Source: Saposhnikovia divaricata (Eukaryota > Streptophyta > Magnoliopsida > Apiales > Apiaceae). Taken from it: 64,000 nt of DNA. The notes beneath the pieces are model-generated. The model was not told where the DNA came from, made no database searches, and saw nothing but the letters and a program-made list of their open reading frames with translations. This document shows, piece by piece, positions 39,775 to 50,851 of the stretch; the stretch's first letter is position 1; every line of letters starts with the position of its first letter. Made by a program: the position numbers and the translations under genes. The stretch covers positions 195,403,148-195,467,147 of the forward strand of contig CM071598.1 in assembly GCA_036435485.1 (NCBI GenBank), written 5' to 3'.

Positions 39775-40425
39775 GGGTAAAATGGATTAATCATAACTGA
39801 ACTCAGTCCCAACTTGCAAGTGAGTCACTGAACTAAAAAAGGTTGCAGTCAACTCATTAAACTGATAAAACCTTGCATTTAGGTAACTACCGTTAACATG
39901 CACTTACGGAATGAACGGAAAACACTGTTCATCAACTACTCCGGTGACCTCCAATTTTTCAGTCACCAAAATTGAACTCAAAGCTTGATAAAAAAACTAG
40001 CACAAATCGAAGCTTATGCCTCCATGAATCAATTCTAATTATTCAAACATGCAAACAACGGCTTAAACGCCGAATTCAACTAAGTTGGTGCCGGAATTTA
40101 AGTTTTCCGATCAACTATGAATTAAACTCAAAAATTTATGAACAAATATGTACGCAATCCTCAGACAACAAGCTAACACTCAAGAACAGTGAAGAACACT
40201 CAAGAACCAATTAAACATAATTAAGCAAAAAAATTAAAAAAAAGTAAAAAAACTAACGGATTCCGTTAAAGTCAAAGATGAGTTAATGTTTGTGCAAAAA
40301 TTTTAATGCTCAATGACTAAATAGCAGGTTATGTCTAGTTCAGTGATCCGTTAGCAAACTTTTTGAGTTCAGTGATTCACTTGCAAGTTGGGGCTGAGTT
40401 CAGTTATGATTAAGCCATTTTACCC
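39775..40425. mobile_element. Mutator-like MITE (651 bp)
   Basis: Terminal inverted repeats of about 60 bp: GGGTAAAATGGATTAATCAT at the left, and CCATTTTACCC read back from the right with the same following sequence (AACTGAACTCAG.CCCAACTTGCAAGTGA.TCACTGAACT). Flanked by the 10-bp direct repeat gtaaaatatc (39765-39774 and 40426-40435), which fits the 8-11-bp duplications of Mutator-like elements. No transposase, so non-autonomous. Confidence 0.8.
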
Positions 40426-40435
40426 GTAAAATATC

Positions 40436-41844
40436 AAGTTACAAGAGTTAGCCTAACTTAAGGATGTGAACTGTTACAATCATATGTCCTGTATAAGTTT
40501 GATAATGGTTTACTTTGTAGAAGACAAAAAGCTGAGCTCATAATCAAACAAATTAAATTAGGGGCTTGATATCATATTTAAAAATACAATAGGGGCATTA
40601 TTGCTACCAACAAAATAATGGCAGAGTCCGGTAGTCTCCCGACAAGTGAACGGAATAGGTAACGCATGTTAAATAAATTAAATAAATCTTAAATAAAAAA
40701 TGCTAAAGAACCCAAAATTAAAACATGTCATGTGTCAGCCACGTCATTTTGTATAATTTTTGGGAGATATTTTGGGTTTCCTAGCATTACGCATCTTAAA
40801 TACTTCAAGTGTAAAATCTAAACGTCACTTGCCAAAAAAGAAAGAATAAGAAATTAGATATCAATTATATATCTAGACAATGTATAGCAATCATTTTCCT
40901 TCCATGACGTTATAATAAGGTTTTTACTAAAATGTTAACAACTTGTATCAACATTATTGCAAGCTTTTTTTTCCAACACCAGCAAAAATTTGCGCTTCCA
41001 TGACCTTCCATTGATTGTTTAAGATTTATAAAAACATTATGAAGGTCAAGGAGTAAACCCTTTTCAAGACTGAAATGCATTTCTAGCCCATTTTGTAGGT
41101 TATAAAGTTTAGAAAACTTCATAATTTAGTTCATGTTCTTTTAATTACATTCTAGCATGAAAGTATCGCTCACAGACTCATTCCCAACATCTTTCAATTC
41201 TCGAGTCTTGGTCTTTGGCTTTTATTGCTCTAAAAAATGCTTCTATTGCAACCAACAAATTAGTAGACATACTACAATTTATCTAAAATGACCCCTCTGC
41301 TTGAAGTCTTCGGAATTAACAGGGTCTTCGGAATAAGCTCTTCATAGGTTATTAAAAAAAACAATTATACATTAAGTTGTTGAATTTTTAATGTGTCTAT
41401 AATAATCAATAGATGCATTGTAATAATGTAAACCCCCTGCCAAATATGAATTTTAAGAAGGATCCACAGGTTTTACCTTTTTCATACAAGTACCACCACA
41501 AATTAGCAGGTATTTGATATTACAGCAGATATTGAATTGGTTTGGCTCTTAAGTTCACAGAATTGCACAATTTCTTTCTTATCTTGAAATTGCATTCCAG
41601 CTCCAAAAGTAGCTCTCAACGATTTATTCGCATCATCTTTTAGTTCTTAGAGTTCTTTGTATTTTTCCTGTGTAGCTTAGATTCTTATCTGCGGATTTTC
41701 TTTCCCCAAGATCATTGATTGTATTATTTCACAAGGGGTAATGGATCCAGATCAGAGAAGAAGCAGATCGAAGATTATTTCACAATGATGTGACTATACG
41801 AGTTCATAGCTAACTTGATAAACAAATTACAACAGATCTTTATT
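40436..41844. other. Non-coding DNA with a degenerate duplicate of 57,870-58,330
   Basis: No gene recognised. From about 40,885 to 41,220 it aligns loosely with 57,870-58,330 (shared TTTTCCTTCCATG, TTCTAGCCCATTTTGTA, CTCGAGTCTTGGTC/CTCAAAGTCTTGGTC), showing that both receptor-like-protein neighbourhoods share ancestral flanking DNA. Confidence 0.5.
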
Positions 41845-41965
41845 TATCGCATTCTAATCTCCACCCTCCCGATCTTGAGGCCCAATTCCCTAGCAATGAT
41901 TTGAGTACATCCTTTTGGTTTTCCTGCCAACATCATCTATAATCCGATAATAAATGCTGAAGTAG
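41845..41965 (-). pseudogene. Third receptor-like-protein copy, C-terminal tail only
   Basis: The minus strand encodes MLAGKPKGCTQIIARELGLK followed by EIRMR and stop, matching the cytoplasmic tail LAGKPKWFAGIIARELGLK of the two larger copies. An in-frame stop precedes it. About 500 bp downstream, in the copying direction, of the next pseudogene. Confidence 0.7.
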
Positions 41966-42458
41966 TGGTTGATCATCTTGGAATAGGATAAAGAGCTGCA
42001 TAGAACATCAACGGTGACCACGATGAAACTGTAGAAAGAGGTTGTGAACTGAAAGAATTATGGAATTTTAAAATCCTTAATATAGTGTCACCACCATCAT
42101 CATCAAACTAATTAGGCTCCCCTAAATTTTTAAAACTATAATCAGTTGAAGATAACATTCAACTACTAATTAACAATTAGAAAAATAAGAATATTTAACA
42201 CTTTACTCGAGATAAACATTATGCCAAAAAATTTATCATATATATGATTATATATTGTTCTAGTTTGCTAGTGTACCTTAGTTACCGATTGTCTGTTGAT
42301 TTTTTTTCGCCTAGACTACATAATGTACGTACTATCGCCCAAGGTCTAATACAATTAGATTAGAAAAGAAACATATGGGAATTTTATTATTTCACAATTA
42401 TCGACTACATATATGGCGTGAATGTTTACATGATATAGATATTACATCAAATATTTAT

Positions 42459-44850
42459 TTATCGCATTCTAATCTCCATCCTCCTTATCTTGAGACCCAA
42501 TTCCCTGGCAATAATTCCAGCAAACCACTTTGGTTTTCCAGCTAGCAACATCAAGTTTCCGATAATAAATGCAGGCACCACTCCACAGCCATATCCAATC
42601 ACCACAGCTTCCCATGTAAAACCACTAAAAAAGTAGTCATCATCTTCACCTTCTTTTTGCATCTCAATATCATGTTCACATTCTTTGGACAATGGAAATC
42701 CACACAGCCCTATGTTACCAAGATAGCTATCATTGTCAAATGTATTGAATTGAGAACCTTTTGGAATCTGACCGTCGAGTTGGTTGCAAGACAGATTTAG
42801 ACGTGCAAGTGTATTTATACTGGTGAGCTGTTGCGGAATTTCTCCTTCAAGTTGGTTGAATGAGAGGTCTAGTGACTCCAACACTGACAATTTTCCAATC
42901 GAGGTTGGTATGTGACCTCTGAGATAATTGTGAGATAAATTGAGAACAAGGTTAGAATTCTAACCAACTCAGTCTCTACTCCTTTAATCACTAGAGCCGT
43001 GGAGTCACTGTAAAAGCCACCGATAAGGTCATGCTCCATATATGTAGCCATTCTTTCATTCACGTCACCAATCATCATCGCCTTGAAGTTTTGGAAATAC
43101 GTTGCTGGAAGTGGACCCAAAAACTCATTATAAGACAGATCAATGATTCTTAAGCTTGGAAATGGGTGTCCTATCTTAGAACTTTTGTTTATAAGACCAT
43201 GAAACTTATTCGATTTTAGAACAAGAACTTGGAGATTTGGTAGAGCTTCCAAAAACTGCGGGAATGCATCGTTTATTTGATTGTTTCCAAGATTAAGAAC
43301 TTCTAGATAATAAAATTCAGCAAAAGAAGAAGGAATTCTTCCTTCTAATCTATTTCCATTCAAATTTATTGTTTCCAAATTAGGGAAATATGACAAGGTT
43401 GCTGGAATGTGCCCCTGAATTTTATTCATCCGCAGATCAAACACTAAAAGACTGGCCAAATTTGTTTGACAAATGGGGAGTACACCACTCAAAGTGTTAT
43501 TAGACAAATTAAGAATCTCAAGAAAGCTCGAATTACAGATCAAGGTGGGTAATGATCCACTAAGCTTATTGGATTGGAGATCAAGGTACAAAATTTTATT
43601 CCAAGGTAGTTGCTCAATACCACCTGTTAGTCTATTGTAAGAAAGATTCAGATAGTTCAAACCCATCGACCCAATCCAATGTGGAATTTCCCCTTCAATT
43701 TCATTGTACGATATGTCTAGGTAAGTAAGATTCAAAAGTTGAGAAAATGATTGTGGAATGGGTCCATGGAGTAAATTGTTGTCACAATATAAAGACTTCA
43801 GCTGTGACTTTGTGGAATTAAAATCGTACAGCTGACCTGTGAACCCATTATAGCTCAGATATAATTGTTCTAACGACGGAAGATTAAACAACCCAGTGGG
43901 CAGAAGTCCAGTGAACCCGCTACCTCTCAAATCTAATAGAACGAGTCCTTTAAAGTGGGCAACGGAAGAAAGAAACAGACCAGTGAAATTGTTATAAGAA
44001 AGGTCTAGATATGTCAAGTTTGTATGGTCTGTTAAAACTGTTAGAATCGGGCCATTTAAATTATTATGACCTAGGTACAAGAGAGTAAGTTGACTAAGGT
44101 TCCATATGGATCTTGGTATCGGCCCAGACAAATTGCAAGACCCGAGTTCCAAACTGACTAATGACTCTAGAAATTGTATTGAATCAGGTATACCTCCATA
44201 TATATCCATTTCCCAAAGAAAAAGGTGTTGGAGAGTACCACTGCTTCCCCACTTAATTTTGGGTAATATTGCTTGTAAACCAATTTCCTCACCGTAAATA
44301 CTAGTGCCTGTCAAGGCTAGTAACTCTATGTTGGGAAGGTGGAAAACCTCTTGGTGTAATACTCCGTATAAACCAGTATACCCAAGGTTAAGAACCCTTA
44401 AGGAAGTAGACAAATTCACGGGTAAGACAGAGGAGATGTTGACTGATTTAAGATTAAGAACTCTCAGTTGAGTTAAATTCTGTAATATTGATTTAAAAAC
44501 TTCATTTTCAAGTTTAACTGAATCATAGTTTAAATTAAAGATGTTACTGAGATCAAGTGAGAGCAGTTTATACAAATGAGAGATTCCTGAGGGGACTCTC
44601 CCTGAAAAATGAGTTCCTGAGAGGTTGAGATGTGTCAAACCTTTTGCAAAGGAACCGAATTCCTGAGGGAACTGATTGGAGCGTGAAAAGTTGTTATGAG
44701 AAAGGTTGAGGAAGTGGAGATGAGAGAGTTGGAAGAGAGTGTTGTTTGGAAGAATGGCTCCTTCCAGCTGACTGCAACTCAAATCCAGCCCAATTACGTC
44801 CCCTGTCTTGTGGTCGCAGCTAACTCCATCCCATTTGCAGTAGACAAATT
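42459..44850 (-). pseudogene. Cf-like receptor-like protein, truncated and frameshifted
   Basis: Close paralogue of the gene at 50852-53542. The 5' end is lost: reading starts at CKWDGVSCDHKTGDVIGLDL, so the signal peptide and N-terminal cap are missing, and an unrelated duplicated segment is joined at about 44,851. LRRs follow (LDLSYN.. repeats) to VIKGVETELVRIL at about 42,960. There, roughly 80 bp present in the intact copy (about 26 residues, TNIDLSRNNFEGEIPEYIGK and onward) are deleted, shifting the frame. The rest (SVLESLDLSFNQLEGEIPQQ, acidic juxtamembrane, TM and tail) continues at 42890-42459. Not functional as a receptor. Confidence 0.9.
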
Positions 44851-45424
44851 TATGCATTCATCGATCTTCTTTTACTGCCTTTTGCTCTATGTGGACATGA
44901 AGTATAATGTAGATAATTCTAAAAGAGTTCAGAGAAAGATTGAACAAGTACAAACATGATAAAACACTTCTTGTTTTTTGGATATTCCAGAGTAGCATTT
45001 TCTTCAAAAAAGAGATCAAACTTCAGAGAAACATACATGTGGGATATATATCGTTTAGTAAAAGAAATAGCACTTAGAATAGACTGTCTAATTAAGCAGT
45101 TATGCTGCCTATTACTAATTACATCTTCTTCCACAGGTCATATTCAGGATAGTTTACTGAAGCACTTCCTCCAGTAGAATTCTGAACAGGCCTGTTAGCG
45201 CCAACCTCTCTTGACCATTGTCCAGTAGTTGGCTGGCCACCAGCAAAGCTCCCACTGAAAAGCTCCCACTGTAGCTCCGAGAAAACTGCCAGAGTTGTGT
45301 TTGTAGTTTAAGAATGAATGGAAGGCCCTGGCTGCTGCTGCTGCTGCTGCTGCTGCAGCATCAGAGTGTTAGAATATCCACCACGGAATATACTTCCTGA
45401 CCATTGATTGGTCTCTAGTTGGCC
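44851..45424 (-). repeat. Duplicate of the 3' part of the Q-rich gene (60,376-60,953)
   Basis: Begins TTTATGCATTCATCGATCTT and ends GATTGGTCTCTAGTTGGCC in both places. Includes the glutamine-codon repeat (CTG)9 near 45,340, against six units in the source. Small indels distinguish the copies. The left edge abuts the truncated receptor-like pseudogene and the right edge abuts a PABP fragment. Confidence 0.9.
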
Positions 45425-45640
45425 CGTGTGCCTCGTCGGTGGTATTCACACTTTTCTCATAGTTGATGTTCCCTGTCAGGCCTTTTTTGTGCTTCACCAA
45501 CATACCACTTAATTCTATCAATTATCTTTCCATTAAGAGCTTTAATGGGATTCGCAGCAGAATCAGCATTATAGAAGTTGACAAACCCAAAGCACTTAGA
45601 CTTCCCATCACCATAGAAGCAGCAGCTTCGGGAACTAATG
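45425..45640 (-). pseudogene. Poly(A)-binding protein RRM fragment
   Basis: The minus strand encodes YGDGKSKCFGFVNFYNADSA, then ALNGKIIDRIKWYVGEAQKR, matching the RNP1-containing half of the third RRM and following linker of plant poly(A)-binding proteins. Only about 50 residues; the frame runs out in unrelated sequence on both sides. Normally such a domain binds poly(A) RNA; this piece is not a gene. Confidence 0.75.
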
Positions 45641-46282
45641 TTTGTACTTGCGGCTGGGCAAACGCATTTCCATATGCACCATATGCAGCCTACAGATTCA
45701 TAACACATCATGGCATGTTGTCAAATCAAGAATAACAAAAGGTTTAAGAACATGCACTTAGTTCCAGACTTTTACAGAACGATAGTGTAATTCAAATCTG
45801 TTCATAAAACAGATTTAAAAAACAGAACCGTTAATATTATATTACTCTTTGCTTCTGCTATCTCGTTTATATTTAAGCTTAGCAATTAACTAACAACATC
45901 CAAAAAATGAAACAAATTTCGCAGTTCAAGAGAATTAAGACACTGATCAAAGTCACAAACTGACTGCATTTACCTGCTGCTGGGTATAGGCAGGGGTGGT
46001 CCAGTTCTGTGCTTGGGCTTGCGTAGCTTGAGGCCATGCTTGAGGTTGTGCACCATAACCTGCTGGACATTGGTTTTGTGTACTTTGATAGGCACCTATC
46101 ACTGACGGGGAGGATGCATAAACACCAGATTTTGCTAGCTTCGTTTTCTCAGATTGCAGAATGTCATCTGCATGACGTTTTTTCGACTCTGATGTGTTCT
46201 TCTGCACTAAAAAGAGTTTGGCATGCCTATCTTCCGCCTTCTTAACAGATTGAGCATCCCCAAAGTTATCTAGAAACTGCAA
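45641..46282 (-). pseudogene. PRP39-like splicing factor C-terminal fragment
   Basis: The exon at about 45,975-46,282 encodes FLDNFGDAQSVKKAEDRHAK, SESKKRHADDILQSEKTKLA and a Q/A-rich tail (PAGYGAQPQAWPQATQAQAQ). A further exon piece at about 45,640-45,690 continues AAYGAYGNAFAQPQVQ. This resembles the end of plant pre-mRNA-processing factor 39, which acts in U1 snRNP. The rest of the gene is missing, and the second exon runs into the PABP fragment, giving a chimera. Confidence 0.55.
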
Positions 46283-46333
46283 AAGCCCACAGTGGGTAAA
46301 ATAGTAAAAAACACAATTTAAAATTCTACACTT

Positions 46334-46972
46334 GTGTTGGAAACAAAAACAAAAGTCGATTGCTCAAGCAAGAATTTTGAGGGAGTTCTTGGAGTGGAGG
46401 AGGTTGTTAAAGTTAAGGAAGAATGTGCTGAGAATGTAACACTGTGTGTCAAGGCACACGACAAAATTATCGAAGAAAACGTTGTAAATGAAGGAGGGTT
46501 AAATTTAGAGAGTGTGAGTTCGAGTGTTGGGACTAATGAGGCCGTGAGAAAGGAAACAGAGTGGAAGAGAAAGGCACCCTGTAAGTTACTAAAGCAGCAT
46601 GATGTGATGGAAGAAGAAGAAGAAAGGATAGACTCACTTTGGGAGATCTATGCGCTTTTGGACACGTATCAGTCTGATTCTACGACTAAGTCTCCACAAA
46701 AAGATGCTGTTGTCTTCGAAAAGAAGAACAAAAGGACTCGTATACTTGATTACTATGGCAATGAAGATGATGATGTACAGATGCAAACTGGACATCCTGG
46801 TTGTTTACCCTTTAAGTTTTGTGCAAGGAAGATAAATTTAAGAATGGGAAGGGCTCAAATTCTCAAAATTACCAAGGCCCTCAAAGGGATTGATTTGTTG
46901 CCATTGCAGTTTGCACCATGTAATGAAGAGGCGTTCATGGCAGAAGAAACAGATTTTGATATAGTTGCCTAA
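46334..46972 (+). CDS. Unknown plant protein, probably 5' truncated (212 codons)
   Basis: One open frame with no ATG at its beginning; the first internal Met is about 95 codons in, so a 5' exon is probably missing or lost. The first half is acidic (VEEVVKVKEECAENV, MEEEEERIDSLWEIYALLDT). Near the end there is CLPFKFCARKINLRMGRAQI and LKITKALKGID, a pattern I associate with an uncharacterised plant family with a KxNLGxGRPxLxKxxKALKG signature. No function assigned. Oriented away from the PRP39-like fragment. Confidence 0.4.
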   Translation: MLETKTKVDCSSKNFEGVLGVEEVVKVKEECAENVTLCVKAHDKIIEENVVNEGGLNLESVSSSVGTNEAVRKETEWKRKAPCKLLKQHDVMEEEEERIDSLWEIYALLDTYQSDSTTKSPQKDAVVFEKKNKRTRILDYYGNEDDDVQMQTGHPGCLPFKFCARKINLRMGRAQILKITKALKGIDLLPLQFAPCNEEAFMAEETDFDIVA

Positions 46973-47022
46973 TCTTATTTACATTGTCCCTTTCCTTTGT
47001 ATATAATTTCTTGTAATTATAG

Positions 47023-47146
47023 TAAATAGAAACCCATTAAAATTCTTCATATGCTTAAGCAAAATGTAATAGAAACCCATTAAAATTCTTCATATGCTTA
47101 AGCAAAATGTAATAGAAACCCATTAAAATTCTTCAATGTAATAGAA
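47023..47146 (+). repeat. 43-bp tandem repeat, about 2.7 copies
   Basis: Unit AGAAACCCATTAAAATTCTT plus CATATGCTTAAGCAAAATGT, the third copy incomplete. Lies just beyond the unknown frame, in its putative 3' region. Confidence 0.9.
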
Positions 47147-47469
47147 CAAAATGTAATTATAAAGCATGATTATGTTAAACGAAACTGGATTCTACTAACA
47201 AAATATTTACTCACTGAATTATCTATTTAAGAGTACTTAATGTCAACAGTTCTTTCTTTGAAAGCATGGAGCATTTTATTTATAAACTATTTCTGGTGAC
47301 ACAGGAACATTTACTTCTCTTCCAGCCTTTTTTTATATAAACATCGAGGACATAATTGTGGTTATGCGAGGTCCTCTACATACTAGGTCATTTTAACTAT
47401 TGGTAAAAAAGCATTTAATAGGAAAATACTTGTCGGGAGAAGTCTGTATGGAATGGACATAAGTACTCC

Positions 47470-50360
47470 CTAAGATATGCCAAATCGTGTGAAGGCATAC
47501 GTAATAAGAGGAAGGCATGCAGCAGTTATATCAAGAACTTCCTGCAGTTCTACTAGGCAAATCAGTTTGAGGCACATACTTCCTCTGCGTGACATGTTGC
47601 TGCTACTCTTGCTACTTGGTTTCCTCTCCTCGACGTAAACTTCCCTCCCAGACAACTGGATTGGAGATGCCTAAAGAGCAGAAAATCAATTATACCAAAG
47701 GATGATTTTCATAAATTATTCTCGCTAAAACGTGGCATAACCGAGGGATAAAAAATAGATATTACTTTCTATAAGAAAGAATACAGATCTCAGAGGAAAA
47801 AACAAAGTCAATTTAGTCTAGCAGAGGAGGGAGCTCGTACCATGATTGCATTGTGAACACTTCGACCATCTTCAAACTCAACAAAAGCAAAGCAAATACC
47901 AATATCCTGTAAAAAGAATTGCACCTGAGGTAAATGTAAATTTCGAAGTACATGAATTCGAGAGATAAGGTTAGTCAATATCGACCATTCGATTTGTTAT
48001 TAACACTCCATCGGGCTTTATTCTCCCAAAGCTTTCAAAATTTTGTAAAATATCAAGCGTGGACACAGTAAGTGGCAGGTTTTTGACATAGACAGATCTT
48101 GATTCTCCTGGGGAAAAAGAAAAAAATATAAATCGATATGTACCTATATACAAACGATCATTTATCGATTATTAATAATACTGAAGGTCATGTGAAATTG
48201 AAATTAGAAGGACAACAAAGTAAAGATTAGCATCCCATCATTCTAAAAAATACCTTCTGAAACAGCTTCCGCACTAGAGTCAGGCGATGATGATGAAGAG
48301 GTTGGCAGCTGACTACTTGGCTGAAGTGTTGGACGCCACTCTGAAACAAGTATGGATGTTTTCTCAGGAAATGTCTGAGCAGCAATCAGTGTTACAGTTT
48401 TTCCCTTTGGAGCTCCCAACTTCGAGGTAAGGTGTTTATATAACCCAAGTGATGGAAAAACCATGGATTAGTCCAAAAAAGAACAAATAGACCAAATTTC
48501 AGCATGCAGAGCAATAAGGCATACAAAACAGATTATTATTATGATGCATCAATTACTCAAGGAATGATCCAGCAAAGGCATGAGAAATGAACAAGAACTG
48601 GTAGAAAGTAGCAGTAATAAAAGAGGTACAAACTATTGAAGCATGAGTAAATTGCTGCGACTCTCCAACAGCAGATGGAAGTTCTTGCTCTCGATATGCT
48701 GCCTCATAACTTAGACATGTTGAGTCTTCTATGGAATCATTTTTCATGCATAACGGAGCAGGCTCCTTCTGCTGATCTTGGCAACTGTATTCTTCAACTT
48801 GGCCATATTCTTCGACCTGAGCTGGATTAATATGTCTGCTGGTTTTGACCTCACATCCAGGAATTTCTGAATATAATTTAGATTAAACAATAAGATATCA
48901 TATCTCAATTTAAACCATTTGTTTCCATTGTTTACTTCAACTACCACAGGAAACCTACATAGTAAAGATGCACATGCTCAAATACATGTCTTGTCATTAA
49001 AAAAAAAAGACTATCACAATTCAATGCATTACTCATACCAAAATTTTGCTTTGGTTAAAATTTTGAGTACTGACAGGTAGCCAAATTGGAATAAATTTGA
49101 GAATTGGGAAACTTATATTTCAGATTTATCGTATTTGCCAGTAGAAAGACAGCCTCCCAAATTTCAAAGTACTAAAGACAAGTTTCGTAGTTGCAGTATG
49201 AACTAGAGATAATTACAAAGTAATAAGCTTTTACATCCCTTTGGTGACTGCATACCTGGATTATCTAAAAGGGAACAAGAAGCAGTTGGCTGAGTACCAA
49301 CTATATCTTCCAAATAAACAGGCTCTGGATGCTGGCAATCAGCTCTTTCCACCTGTAATAATGATCTTGAATGCTGATATTCAGTTATGGCATCCGATAA
49401 TATGGGTGTTCAATGTTGGTAATTAACTCTGCTCTCAGGCAAAACGGATGTTGGGTGCTGGTGAATGGCCTCTATGCTGAGAAAGTGAAAGATATCATTT
49501 AGAATGAAGTAACCCTCTTCTTGAGGAGCAAGGAGCAGAGTCTGCATGAACTTCTTCCGGCCTCTGAATTTCAGGGATTTCGCGGAACCGGAAACCACAA
49601 CAAGAACACCTCCACTCCATGATTCAAGAGAATTTATAGCCTTGATCTCAATTCCAGTGAAATCCATTGACATGATAAGTTTATTAATTTGCTGCACATG
49701 CATGAGAAAAGAAACAATAATGCCGTATATCAACATCTGGATCATAAACAGGTACCTCTTGTCCTCCTAGGCATGACAAACAGGCAATGATGCAAAGTAG
49801 TGAAAAAGCACTAATTATAAAATAAAGATTACGAGGGATCTCATCAAATAAATAGCTAGTTGGAGGAGTCAAAATTGATAACATAGTCTATGAAGCACGA
49901 GTTTATAAAATATATCGAACCGCCTCATACATTTTACTAAAGCATTTTAAAATATTTCGTAAAATCCGGAAACACAGCAATTACCAAAATTCCAAGTTAA
50001 AAAACATGAACAAGATAAAAATTCAAGAGATAATGAAACAATTGAAGTAAAAGTTAAAAGCACATGATGAAGAGTAAATCACCAGTATCCCGGAAGCAGT
50101 ATGTGTTGATTCCTCTGAAATTCGAATAATTGTGCTGGCATCATTGTAAAATTTATGAACATAATCGAATTGTCCCTGCAGAACTTGGTAGTATTGTTGA
50201 ACAAAGCAGTAACCCACCTACAAAAAGTAATAATAACAATCAAGTGTTCAAAAGTCAAGTAAGCTATGTTTTTTTTAAGTAAACAAGATTCAGTTTTTAG
50301 GAGGAAAAGGAAACGTACAATTACCTGATCAGCACTAACAGGGGATGCTGGATATGCCAT
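47470..50360 (-). CDS. G3BP-like NTF2/RRM protein gene, with an in-frame stop
   Basis: Eight exon-like blocks with GT..AG borders: 50325-50360 (MAYPASPVSADQ), 50083-50217 (VGYCFVQQYYQVLQ.., NTF2-like), about 49256-49691 (LIMSMDFTGIEIKAINSLES, QTLLLAPQEEGYFILNDIFH), 48634-48866, about 48254-48419, 47986-48117 (SVYVKNLPLTVSTLDIL, RRM RNP2), 47841-47906 (ICFAFVEFEDGRSVHNAIM, RNP1) and the last from 47670 (ASPIQLSGREVYVEERKP). Plant G3BPs form RNA granules and use the NTF2 domain to dimerise. In the third exon a TGA near 49,411 interrupts an otherwise continuous frame after ESRVNYQH, and the last exon seems frameshifted, so the gene may be a pseudogene or be spliced around the stop. Confidence 0.75.
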
Positions 50361-50472
50361 CTAAATGAAGAATCTAAGAAGGCATGAATAGTAGTACCAC
50401 AAACCACTTAACTCTATGTAAGAAAGAGATTTATGTATGTGGTTTAGAACTTTACAAAAAGGATAAAAGATC

Positions 50473-50498
50473 TCTCCCCCCCCCCTCTCTCTCTCTCT
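50473..50498 (+). repeat. C-tract and (CT)n microsatellite
   Basis: CCCCCCCCC followed by (TC)n exactly where the duplicated receptor-like-protein block begins at 50,499. It is absent at the corresponding edge of the other copy (42,106). Confidence 0.85.
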
Positions 50499-50851
50499 CA
50501 AACTAATTAGGCTCCCCTAATTTTTTAAAACTATAATCAGTTGAAGATAACATTCAGCTACTAATTAACAATTAGAAAAATAAGAATATTTAACACTTTA
50601 CTCGAGATAAACATTATGCCAAAAAATTTATCATATATATGATTATATATTGTTCTAGTTTGCTAGTGTACCTTAGTTACCGATTGTCTGTTGATTTTTT
50701 TTCGCCTAGACTACATAATGTACGTACTATCGCCCAAGGTCTAATACAATTAGATTAGAAAAGAAACATATGGGAATTTTATTATTTCACAATTATCGAC
50801 TACATATATGGCGTGAATGTTTACATGATATAGATATTATCAAATCTTTAT
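50499..50851 (-). repeat. Duplicated 3' flank of the receptor-like protein
   Basis: Nearly identical to 42,106-42,458; starts AAACTAATTAGGCTCCCC in both. Non-coding. Shows that the duplication included about 350 bp beyond the stop codon. Confidence 0.85.

Noticed and set aside
39972..40214. 80-codon frame inside the MITE
   Set aside because: It lies in a 651-bp non-autonomous element and has no transposase-like features.
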